A stretch of DNA of 64,000 bases from contig JANQRU010000004.1 of assembly GCA_028284415.1 (NCBI GenBank), positions 992,001 to 1,056,000 of the forward strand, in the 5' to 3' direction. Made by a program: the position numbers and the translations under genes. This document shows positions 7,922 to 18,200 of this stretch, one piece after another (the stretch's first letter is position 1; every line of letters begins with the position of its first letter). This stretch comes from Pyrinomonadaceae bacterium (GTDB taxonomy: Bacteria > Acidobacteriota > Blastocatellia > Pyrinomonadales > Pyrinomonadaceae). Below the pieces are notes generated by a model that saw nothing but the letters and a program-made list of their open reading frames with translations, did no database searches and was not told the DNA's origin.

Positions 7922-10108
7922 ATGAGAAAAACGATTTGGCTTTTGATAGCAATTGTTGCATTTTCTTCGCTAGCACTTTCGCAAGAAAAGCTGACAGTTG
8001 AGAAAATTTATAAACCGGGGGAGCAGGTTCAGTTTAGTGGTTCTCCGACATTCGGGATTCGTTGGTCAAAGGATGGAACATCTTTTGTGCGACCAAAGTT
8101 TGATGCAACGGGGATAAAATTTATAAAGGTTAATGCATTAACCGGTGCAGAAACCACAATTTATGATAGTGCTGAAGTTTCAGCAGGTTTGGTAAAAACT
8201 GGACTATCATCTGCCGATGCTAATCGGATTTCGCGGCGTTTCATTAATCAGAATGACGTTTCAAATTCTTATCTATTTACAAATGGTAAAGATTTGTATG
8301 TGTATAACGCTACGACCAAAGCTGCCAAACGCTTAACTAACGACAAAACAAGTGAACTCGAAGCGGATTTTTCGCCCGATGGAAAAAAGGTAAGTTTTGT
8401 TCGCGGAAATGATTTGTTTGTAGTTGATATTGCCAGCGGAAAAGAAACCCGTTTTACAAAAGATGGCAGCAAAAATATCCTGAATGGTTTTCTCACATGG
8501 GTTTACGAAGAAGAGCTTTATGGACGCGGGCAGAACCGTGGATATTGGTGGTCGCCTGATTCTATGAGCATTGCCTTTCTCAGATCGGATGATTCAAAAG
8601 TTCCGATGTTTATTTTGGCAGATGATACCGTTACAGACCAGAGAATTGAAGATGTAGGCTATCCGCAAGCAGGTGATCCAAATCCCTTGGTTACATTTCA
8701 TATTGCCAACATAAAAGCTGGAAATATTTCGACAATTGATTCATCAAAATATAAGCCCGAAGATTTTCTTATTTCCCGCGTAGATTGGTCACCCGATTCA
8801 AAATGGGTTATTTGGCAAGGACAAAATCGTGAGCAGACATTTCTTGACCTAAACGCAACCGATCGCAATAGCAGAAACACAAAAACTCTCTTTCAAGATA
8901 AAACGCCAGCTTGGATTGATTCTCCCGGAAATCCTTATTGGTTAAAGGATGGTTCATTTATTTGGACAAGTCCGAGAGATGGTTGGAAACACCTATATCA
9001 TTACGACAAAAACGGTAAATTGATAAGACAAGTTACCAAAGGTGATTGGGAAGTTAGAACATTTTACGGGGTTGATGAGAAAAATGGTCTCGTGTATTTC
9101 TCGGGAATGCAACACAGTCCGATCGCACCACAGATTTATCGCATAAATCTCGACGGAAAAAATCTAACCCGTCTGACGAAAAAAGATGGCTCATATACGG
9201 CGAATTTTAATTCCACATTCACGCATTTTGTTTCAATCTGGAGCGATATAAATACACCTTGGCAAACAACTCTTCATCGTGCTGATGGAACGATTGAGAA
9301 GGTCATCAATGAAAATAAAGTTGAAGTTTTGGACAAATATAACTTGAGTAAGCCGGAATTTATGAAGGTTAAAAATCGTGACGGTTTTGAGATGGAAGCC
9401 TATATGATTAAGCCACCGAATTTTGACGCGTCAAAAAAATATCCTGTTTTGTCTTTTGTTTATGGTGGTCCGCATGCTCCGCAAGTTCGTAATCGTTGGG
9501 GTAGCAATCGTTATATGTATCATCAGATGCTGGCTCAGAAAGGTTATATAATTTGGGTTTGTGATCCGCGCTCAGCCAGCGGAAAAGGCGAAAAAGAAAC
9601 CTGGACGGCTTATAAACAATTAGGTACGACTGAACAATTAGACATCGAAGATGGCGTGAAATTCCTAAAGACCTTGCCTTATGTTGATGCTGATCGAATT
9701 GGCATTTGGGGGTGGAGCTATGGCGGATTTATGACGCTTTTCGCAATGACTCATAGCAAGTCATTCAAGATGGGCGTTTCCGTTGCACCAGTTTCGGATT
9801 GGGCTCTTTACGATTCGATCTATACAGAAAGATATATGCTCACACCGCAAAACAACCCAGACGGCTACGCCAAAATGGATTTAAATTCAAAGGCAAAAAA
9901 CTTGCATGGAAGGTTGCTTCTTGTTCATGGAATTATGGATAACAACGTTCATATGCAAAACTCTACAAAGTTTGCTTATGAACTACAAAAAGCAGGAATC
10001 CAGTTTGATTTTATGGCGTACCCGACACAGAGACATGGCATAAGAAATCCATTTCAGCATTATCATTTACACAAAATGATGTCGGAGTTCATTTTGAAAA
10101 ACCTGTAA
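7922..10108 (+). CDS. Secreted S9 peptidase, dipeptidyl peptidase IV-like
   Basis: A 728-residue serine peptidase that removes N-terminal dipeptides or acts on short peptides outside the cytoplasm. A signal peptide (about 1-20, ending LALSQ) leads into an eight-bladed propeller (to about 480), containing the DPP-IV double-Glu helix motif in WVYEEELYGR, which binds the substrate amino terminus. The alpha/beta-hydrolase domain has the triad Ser599 (GWSYGG), Asp673 (MDNNV) and His705 (RHGI). I chose the ATG at 7922 rather than an upstream in-frame ATG at 7877 because it directly precedes the signal peptide and follows a GAGAAAAG. It ends at a bidirectional terminator. Confidence 0.93.
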   Translation: MRKTIWLLIAIVAFSSLALSQEKLTVEKIYKPGEQVQFSGSPTFGIRWSKDGTSFVRPKFDATGIKFIKVNALTGAETTIYDSAEVSAGLVKTGLSSADANRISRRFINQNDVSNSYLFTNGKDLYVYNATTKAAKRLTNDKTSELEADFSPDGKKVSFVRGNDLFVVDIASGKETRFTKDGSKNILNGFLTWVYEEELYGRGQNRGYWWSPDSMSIAFLRSDDSKVPMFILADDTVTDQRIEDVGYPQAGDPNPLVTFHIANIKAGNISTIDSSKYKPEDFLISRVDWSPDSKWVIWQGQNREQTFLDLNATDRNSRNTKTLFQDKTPAWIDSPGNPYWLKDGSFIWTSPRDGWKHLYHYDKNGKLIRQVTKGDWEVRTFYGVDEKNGLVYFSGMQHSPIAPQIYRINLDGKNLTRLTKKDGSYTANFNSTFTHFVSIWSDINTPWQTTLHRADGTIEKVINENKVEVLDKYNLSKPEFMKVKNRDGFEMEAYMIKPPNFDASKKYPVLSFVYGGPHAPQVRNRWGSNRYMYHQMLAQKGYIIWVCDPRSASGKGEKETWTAYKQLGTTEQLDIEDGVKFLKTLPYVDADRIGIWGWSYGGFMTLFAMTHSKSFKMGVSVAPVSDWALYDSIYTERYMLTPQNNPDGYAKMDLNSKAKNLHGRLLLVHGIMDNNVHMQNSTKFAYELQKAGIQFDFMAYPTQRHGIRNPFQHYHLHKMMSEFILKNL

Positions 10109-10118
10109 AAAGTAAAAA

Positions 10119-10147
10119 AGCCCCGTTAATTTAACGGGGCTTTTTTT
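10119..10147. terminator. Bidirectional terminator
   Basis: The palindrome GCCCCGTT / AACGGGGC (10120-10140) is bordered by A and T runs on either side, so it can terminate both the S9 peptidase and the convergent strand-repeat gene. Confidence 0.92.
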
Positions 10148-10166
10148 CGAATTTAATAAAGTGTCA

Positions 10167-11006
10167 CTAAGGTTTCGAACTCGAATTTGATCTTACACTA
10201 ACTCTACCGTTGCCTGTCATAACTCTTATTGGAGCACCACCACCATTTATGCTGGCACTAACTTTTTGAGAACCCCAGCGACGTTTTTTGCCGTTAATTT
10301 TTTCGACCTGTAATTCATCAAAATCGCTACTAAAGCGACCATTTCCTGTTCCAACTTCAACATTTGCCGCATAAGTTGAAGGCATGTACAGACTTACGCG
10401 ACCATTTCGCGTTTCAACATTGAGACCGTTTCCTTGGTAAGCAGTTCCCGAAAGTTTAACTGATAAACGCCCGTTTCTGGTCATTCCTTTTACATCACCT
10501 GAAACATCATTTAGAGATACACGTCCGTTGTAGGTTTCAAATTTAATCTGTCCTTGAACAGCGTCAATTCCGATTCTGCCGTTACGGGTTAGAAGGTCTA
10601 AATTTGATGAATTGGGAACGCGAATTTCGTAGGAAACTGACCAATCTTTTTTAGGCGTATTTACAGCACTAATAGTGGATGACGTTTCAATGCGAATTGC
10701 ATCCACTTTGGATTTAGCTTCCGATTTAGAATCAGCCCAAGCTTTGACACAGGCACGCACTAAAACATCACTTCTGTTTTCACCGATTACGTTTATTCGT
10801 CCATTTTTTGAGTCAACTTTTACCAAGCCGGATGCGGGGATCGTAGTTTCTCTTAAATCACTTTCATAAGCTCTATCGCCCCATGATGAGTAATTCTTTT
10901 TACTGCAAAAGTTGTCTTCTAAAGTGTTTTCATTTGCTAATCCGACTGTTCCGAATAAGCAAAGAGCCGTTAATAATAATAAAAAGCGAAGATATAGATT
11001 TTTCAT
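10167..11006 (-). CDS. Exported strand-repeat (DUF4097-like) protein with NGR turns
   Basis: A 279-residue exported protein with a signal peptide (about 1-24) and a body of short beta-strand repeats like DUF4097 adhesin-type proteins. Seven repeats each carry an Asn-Gly-Arg turn (for example KNGRINV, RNGRIGI, YNGRVSL, GNGRVSV). It is the upstream-shifted twin of the next gene, where the matching turns are Asn-Gly-Gly. The fold is probably a right-handed beta-solenoid displayed outside the inner membrane. Its 5' region is nearly identical in layout to that of its twin, with GGAGGCAATCAT before the start. Function unknown. Confidence 0.8.
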   Translation of the reverse strand: MKNLYLRFLLLLTALCLFGTVGLANENTLEDNFCSKKNYSSWGDRAYESDLRETTIPASGLVKVDSKNGRINVIGENRSDVLVRACVKAWADSKSEAKSKVDAIRIETSSTISAVNTPKKDWSVSYEIRVPNSSNLDLLTRNGRIGIDAVQGQIKFETYNGRVSLNDVSGDVKGMTRNGRLSVKLSGTAYQGNGLNVETRNGRVSLYMPSTYAANVEVGTGNGRFSSDFDELQVEKINGKKRRWGSQKVSASINGGGAPIRVMTGNGRVSVRSNSSSKP

Positions 11007-11179
11007 TTTCTGATGATTGCCTCCGATATAATTTTTGGGATTGATTGATTTTTGGTTTCTAAACTTAAAACACCGACATTCATTGATTTATGACAGATTT
11101 TTCAATCCAAAAAAGAAAAGATGCAGATCACATCTCTGCAACCTACATCTTTATCTTCTTTGACTAGGAGGAGACTTAA

Positions 11180-12055
11180 CTATTCTGAGGATTTGATACT
11201 AACGCCGCCGTTTGTTGTAACCACACGAATTTTTGCTCCGCCGCCATTGATGCTGGCACTAACTTTCTTTGGTCTGTACCAACGACCATTTTCATCCTTT
11301 TTAACTTTTAGCTCAGCGAAGTCGCTCTTAAACCCACCATTAACAGTGCCGGTTTCTATGTCCGCTGCGTAATTTGAAGGAAGTTTTAGGCTGACACCAC
11401 CATTTTTGGTTTCAACATCCAATCCATTTCCTTGGAATGAACTTCCCGTAAGCCTTACAGAAACGCCACCATTTTTGGTCATACCTTTTACGCTACCGCC
11501 AACGTCTTTTAAGCTGACGCCACCATTTTTGGTTTCAAATTGAAGCGAACCATTAACTGAATTAATAGAAATTCCACCGTTTTTCGCCATCAATTTAAGA
11601 TTGGTTTGGTTAGGAACAAGAATTTGATAAGAAACTGAGTATTTTGCCATTTCATCGGAATTTTCAGCTTTAACAACTCCGCTTGTTTCGATGCGTGTAT
11701 TATTTAAAGCTACGGTCGCGTCTGCTTCTGAATCACCCCAAGCTCTTACACAAGCACGAATCAAAATGTCACCGCGGTTTTCACCTTTAACGCTGATGCC
11801 GCCGTTTTTTCTGCCGTCAACTTCTAAAAGATTTACAGCACCAATTGTAATTTCACGTAAGTCTTTCTTCGAAACTTTACGCTTGCCGTTTGAATAATAG
11901 CCGTTGTAATCCTGACAAAATTCGTATTTACCTTTAGCTGTGGTTTTTTCTGCTGTAAAAGCCGATGTTGCACCATCTTTTGCAGAAATTACGCAAGAAG
12001 TTAGTAAAAATAATGTTGTTAATAAAAATGTGTAGCGAATATATGATCTTTTCAT
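11180..12055 (-). CDS. Exported strand-repeat (DUF4097-like) protein with NGG turns
   Basis: A 291-residue paralogue of the neighbouring NGR protein, with a signal peptide ending near TSCVIS. The Cys in LTSCV might serve as a lipobox, though the +2 context is not clear. Seven repeats have Asn-Gly-Gly turns (KNGGISV, KNGGISI, KNGGVSL and so on) at the same positions where the twin has Asn-Gly-Arg. It is transcribed away from the giant alpha-2-macroglobulin gene. It ends 173 bases before the start of the twin, so each may have its own promoter. Function unknown; structural role in the envelope is inferred. Confidence 0.8.
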   Translation of the reverse strand: MKRSYIRYTFLLTTLFLLTSCVISAKDGATSAFTAEKTTAKGKYEFCQDYNGYYSNGKRKVSKKDLREITIGAVNLLEVDGRKNGGISVKGENRGDILIRACVRAWGDSEADATVALNNTRIETSGVVKAENSDEMAKYSVSYQILVPNQTNLKLMAKNGGISINSVNGSLQFETKNGGVSLKDVGGSVKGMTKNGGVSVRLTGSSFQGNGLDVETKNGGVSLKLPSNYAADIETGTVNGGFKSDFAELKVKKDENGRWYRPKKVSASINGGGAKIRVVTTNGGVSIKSSE

Positions 12056-12262
12056 TTTCTGAATGATTGCCTCCGTTTATAATTTTTGAAGTATTGTTTG
12101 GTTTCTACTCTCAAAACACCAACACTTAAAATTTTGTGACAAAAAAATTAAATAATTCGTTTAAAATCCACCCAAAGCAACCGATTAAAAATCTCAATGC
12201 ATCCTAGCAAATAAGTTTCAAGGAACTCTTATAAAACCGTAAAAAATTAGAGGTAAACTATT

Positions 12263-15200
12263 ATGCGAACTAGACTTATCGCCTTGCTCGTAGTGTGCTT
12301 AGTGTGTTCGATTTCAGCACAGGCACAAAACGAAAAAATTAAAATTGATGAAGATAAAATTCAGGTTTTTTTACGTGATAAAACTTTAAAAACCAATCTG
12401 CCGATTGAAAATAAGTTGCGTGAAACTAATGCAATAGTTCGCTTAGAAGTTTTGAATTATCAAGAAAAACCTATTTCTCAGGTTTATATAACTAAAAAAC
12501 TGAAACGCGGATTAAATAATCTAAAATTCGATATTCCTTACGACAACATAAGCAATTCAAGCACTGTGATGTGGTATCGCCTCCGCTACACAATTAGATC
12601 GGGAAATGTGGAGAAAAAAGGGATCGTTTCACTATCCGAAATTATGCCCGAATTGTTTGAAATCCGGGCTGTAACTTCACAATCTATATATCCAAATATG
12701 GATTTATTGGTGCGTGTCAGTGCATTTCATCCGATTACCGAAAGAAAGATCAAAGGCGTGAAGATAGAAGGAGAAATGCTTTTTCAAGTTCCGAACACTG
12801 AAAGAATTGAAGAAATAAAAGTTAAATCAGAGGCAATTACAGACTCTGATGGATTAACAACACTTTTATTTAATGTTCCTCCTGAGATATTGGGAAATAA
12901 CAGAAATTCTTACAATACAAGGATTACCCTCAATGCTAATAAAGACGGATTAAAAACTGCTACAAGCAGATATTTGAATACAATTCAGAAGGGAACATCT
13001 GTTTACTTAAATACCGACAAACCTTTATACCAACCCGGTCAGATAATTAATATCAGAGGACTTGCTTTGGAAAATATTTTTGCAGATGCAAAAAGAAAAG
13101 CTCTTGCTGATAAAGAATTGGAATTCAAAATTAAAGATGAAGGGAATACTCTGCTTTATCGTGAAACTATAAAGACTTCTAAATTTGGAGTGGCTTCAAT
13201 TAAATGGCAGATTCCCGATAATGCCAAACTTGGAAGATACAGGATTGAAGTAGGCGAAGAAGGAAACAATGGATTAGGATTTGCACAGTTTAAGGTGTCC
13301 CGTTATGAATTGCCTAATTTTATTGTAAAAACCAAAACGGATAAGGAGTTTTATCTTCCCGAAGATAAAGAAGCGGAAGCAACAATTGATGCTGTTTATC
13401 TTTTTGGAAAAGACGTCCGCAAAGGGAAGGTAAAAATTGTTCGGGAAACGCAAAGAAGATGGAATTATGTAAAGCAAAAATGGGATGTGCAAGAAGGCAA
13501 AACTTATGAAGGAGTAACGGACAAAGAAGGTAAATATAAAGTCAAAATTGACCTGACAAAAACTCATGGAGAAATAGCTAAATACCCACATATACAATTT
13601 AGAGATTTACAGTTTTCTGCGTATTTTACCGATTCAACAACAAATATCACCGAACAAAGACGTTTTGATATAAGAGTTTCAAAGGAGCCGATTCACGTAT
13701 ATCTCATTGGGGTAAAAAATACTCAGAATAATCCTGACATACCGCTTGATTTTTTCATTACGACCTCTTCTGCAGACGGTAAACCGATTTCTTGCGACGT
13801 TAGAATAAAGGGAAAATATCAAGACAAAAAAGATAATAAAGCTAAAGTCTTAGCAAATACCAAAACCAATAAGTTTGGAGCGGCGAAAGTTAATTTCAAA
13901 CTTCCTAAATGCAGAGATGATGAATGCAAAAAAATTCTTGAAACGGAAGTTATCGCTACAAGTTCAGATAATGAGAATGGAAAACTAAAGAAGTATTTTT
14001 CAGTTAATCATGAAGCTACTCAAATTAAGCTGGAGACTGACAAAGCTATTTACAAAAAAGGCGATTCGATAGAAGTTAAGGTTTTATCAAGCAATAGACG
14101 AGAAACCGTATATGTTGATGTTCTGCGGGGTTATTCGACGCTTTCTTCTCATCAGATAAAGCTGAAAAAAGGTAAGGGAAAAATAAAGATTCCTTATCAG
14201 GACACGTTTAAGAGCGATCTAAGAGTAGCTGCGTATGTAGAAAATAATGGAAGAATTATAAATGACACAAAAGGTATTATTTACCCGACACCGAAAAATC
14301 TTCGCGTAAATGTTGCCAGCAACAAAGAAACTTTTCGCCCGGCGGAGGATGCAAAGCTTGATTTTGCGGTTAGCTCGCCCGATGAAACATTTGGCGAAAA
14401 TGCCCTCGGAGTGTTTATTTTAGATCAAGCGGTTGAAGAAAGAGCTTTGACAGATAGTAATTTTGGCGGTGCTTTAAATACATTTGGCGGTATTCAAAGT
14501 TTGCTCGGAAATCAAAAAGGTTTCGGCGGTTTAACTCAGAATGATCTGGAAGAACTTGATATGTCGAAAAACATTTCAAAAGACATTCAACTCGCCGCTG
14601 AAGTAATGCTTGATAATGTATATTTCAATCCAAATCTATTTCGAAGTTACTACAACACATATTTAACTGGTATTTTTCGTGTGAAAATTAATGAGCACAT
14701 GCAACCTATTCAAAGTTTCCTATGGAATCACTATTACGAAACACATGAATATCCCACTGATGAAAAATCTCTGAAGAAACTATTACTTGAAAAAGACATC
14801 AACCTTGATTCTTTGCGAGACCCTTGGGGAAATAAATATCGCGTTTCGGTAAAACCTGAGAGAGCATACGATGTTTTATACATCTGGTCTGATGGACCAA
14901 ATAAAAAATTTGAGCGTAAGGATGAAACAGGCAATGGCGATGATTTTGCTGTCTTAAGAATGAGGTTCAACTACTTCACAAAAATCGGCAAAAACATCGA
15001 AAAAGCTATTCATAGTTATCAAGAAAAAACAGGTAAATTTGTCCGTGACGAAAAGGCTTTTCGAAAAGCTTTAAAACGAAAGGGATTTGATTTCGATAAA
15101 TTAAAAGATCGCTGGGGACAGAATTACACCTTAAATTTTGGGGCTGAAAGGAAATTTTACACAATCTCTTTAATCAGCAAAGGAGGAAAGAATAATCTTT

Positions 15201-18200
15201 ATGGAAATTTTCCCGTTTGGAGAATTCGAAGTGAGTTTTTTAAGCACACCGCTAAAAAAATTGAAAATGTTTTGAATGAGTATGCCGAGAAAAATAAAAA
15301 ATACCCAAAAGATGTAAAAGAATTCAAAGCTGTTCTTAAAGAAGGCGGGATTGATTTTGATTCATTAAAAGATCCTTGGAAGCGTTCATTTTACATTGAA
15401 AGTAAAATTACTGAGCGATCTACGGAAAAAGTTCAAATAGAAAGTGTCACCAAAAAAGGAGAAAAAGACCAAGACAAATATCTTGTTTTCGCCGCTACCC
15501 AAAAAGTAATTCTCTTTACTATCAAAACTCTTGGAGAAACAGGAAGAAAATATCCAAATTACGAATGGTATAACCCGACAGTTGCCAAATTTGCAGGCGT
15601 AGTTTCTGAAGAAGTCAAAAAAGATGCAAAACCGATACTTGTTATTCCTAAGTCTGTTTTTGCAGGTGGAAAAGCAGCAATTTTTGGACTCATTTCAGAC
15701 CCAAGTAATGCTGTAATTCCTGGGGCAGACATTACTTTGAAAAATGTAAAGACAGAAAAGGAATATAAAACTAGACCAAACGATGACGGGTTATATTTAA
15801 TAACAAAAATTCCACCTGGAGAATACACCATGCGAGTAAATACTTCGGGTTTCAAGACAACTATTATCAAGGGAATACATGTAAAAAAAGAAAATCTTAC
15901 CGAATTAAATGTAATTCTGGAAGTTGGAAATGTTGCAGCAACTGTTGATGTGACTGCCACACAAGATGTTTTGGTAGATACAAGTGATGCCAGAATTAGT
16001 AATAATGCTAATGCTGCACAAATTACATCTCTTCCAATAAACGGACGAAATCCACTTTCACTGGTACAACTGCAACCTGGTGTGGCAGGTGGATCTGGTT
16101 CAGGAAGAGGTTCAGGCTCAGGTAGAGGAGTTGGAGTTAGAGAGCGTGGTAGATCACAGATTAATGGAGCAAGTGGAGCAGAAAATCTTTTAGTCCTTGA
16201 TGGTCAAGAAATTTCAGAATTTCGGGTTCGAGAAGCAAATCAGGAAAGTGATTTGTCTGATCCGCAAAATAAAAAAGAAACGCCGCGACTGAGAAACTAT
16301 TTTCCTGAAACTTTGCTTTGGACTCCCGAAATTATTACTGATGTAAACGGCAGAGCCTCTCTGAAATTTAAACTCGCAGACAACATTACAACTTGGAAAA
16401 TTTACGCCATCGCATCAAATTTAGAAGGAAGAGTCGGCGTTGCCCAAAAGGAAATCAAAGCATTTCAGCCATTTTTCGTTAATCTTCTCCCGCCGAGGAT
16501 TTTGACCGAAGGTGATGAAATTTATCTGCCTGTTCAGGTCAGAAACTACACAAAAGACAAACAAAACGTTGCGGTCGAAATGTCCAAAGCAAAGTGGTTC
16601 TCATTTTTGGATGAAGGTAAAAAACAAGTTGAGGTAGCTGCAAACTCTACTGAAAATGCGGTGTTTGGTTTCCGTGCAAAAGAAATTACAGACAAAAGTT
16701 ATCAGAAAGTCACAGCGATTGCTGATAGCGATTCCGATGCCGTCGAAAAACCCGTAACCGTCAAACCAAATGGGAAAGAAATAGTTAAAACCACAAGCGA
16801 AATCTTTGCAGACTCAATAAAATTTGACGTGAATTTTCCTGCTAACACATTACAAAAGACACAGTCGGCAGAATTAAAACTCTACCCGAATTTACTTGCA
16901 CACGTTGCCGAATCCGTCGAAGGACTCCTTCGAAGACCTTATGGTTGCGGAGAGCAAACGATTTCTTCTACTTATCCGAATTTAATGATTTTGAAATTTG
17001 CAAAGAAAGATAATCGTCTGCGTTTGCTTGCTCATAAATTTTTACAAAAAGGTTATGAAAGGCTTCTCGGTTATCAGGTTGCAAGTGGTGGATTTTCATA
17101 CTGGGGCGGAAATGAAAAGGCAAACATTGCTTTAACAGCTTATGCTCTGAGGTTTTTAACCGATGCGAAAGGCTTTATTGAGGTTGATGAAAATGTGATT
17201 AAAAAAGCTCAAACTTGGCTTATCGCACAGCAAAAGAGAGAAGGTTATTGGACAAATTACAACGGTAATTCCACAGCTAATAATCGCCAAGCTTGGCAAA
17301 CTTCGACGTACGTTACCAGAAGCTTAGCAATGACCGAGCGTGGCAAAAAAGAAAAAAATAGAGAAGCCCAAAAAGCTTTGCAAAAAGCATTTAAATATCT
17401 CAAAGAAAGAAATGCCGAAATTGAAGAACCATATGCTTTAGCAAATTACGGATTAGCTCTGATTGATGCAGGAAATACCAAAGAAGCCAAAAGTATTGCG
17501 GAAAAGCTCATTGAAATGGCAGTAGTTAAAGACAAAACAGCTCACTGGAAACTTAAAACAAATACGCCATTTTACGGATGGGGAAAAGCAGGAGAATTGG
17601 AAACTACAGCACTTGTCGTTCAGCTTTTTAATAAGGCAAAAAGTGTATTTCCGAAAATAAAAACAAACGATTTAGCGGCAAAAGGAACGATGTTTTTGCT
17701 CAAAAATAAAGACCGTTATGGCGTTTGGTATTCGACTCAAACCACTATAAATGTTTTGGATGCTTTTTTAATTGCAATAGATAAAGAAGAAATATCTTCC
17801 AAGCAGAAATTACAACCAATTGCTGAGATTTATGTAAACGGCAAAAAAGCCAGAGAAATCAAGTTACCTCCCGCGAATGAACTTGGATTTCCGTTATCAA
17901 CGAAAATTTCCTCACTTCTCACCCCTCGAACCAACGAAATTGAGGTCAAACTGAAAAATAGCTCTATCACGACAATGGCTCAAATGGTTCAAACTCATTA
18001 CATTTCCTGGAATGATTTTATTGAAGAAAACGTAAATTCCGATAAAGCAAGAAAAATGAAACTTGACTACACTTGTGATAAACAAAATGCAGAACCTACG
18101 GAAGAAATAACTTGCGAAGTTAATGCAGAGAAACTTATGCCTTATAGCTACGGGATGCTTCTTGCCGAAATCGGAATTCCGCCGGGAGCAGATGTTGATC

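Noticed and set aside
15659-16240. Complete TonB-dependent receptor
   Set aside because: Only a regulatory domain and plug-like fragment are present; the reading frame goes on into the macroglobulin thioester half with no barrel.
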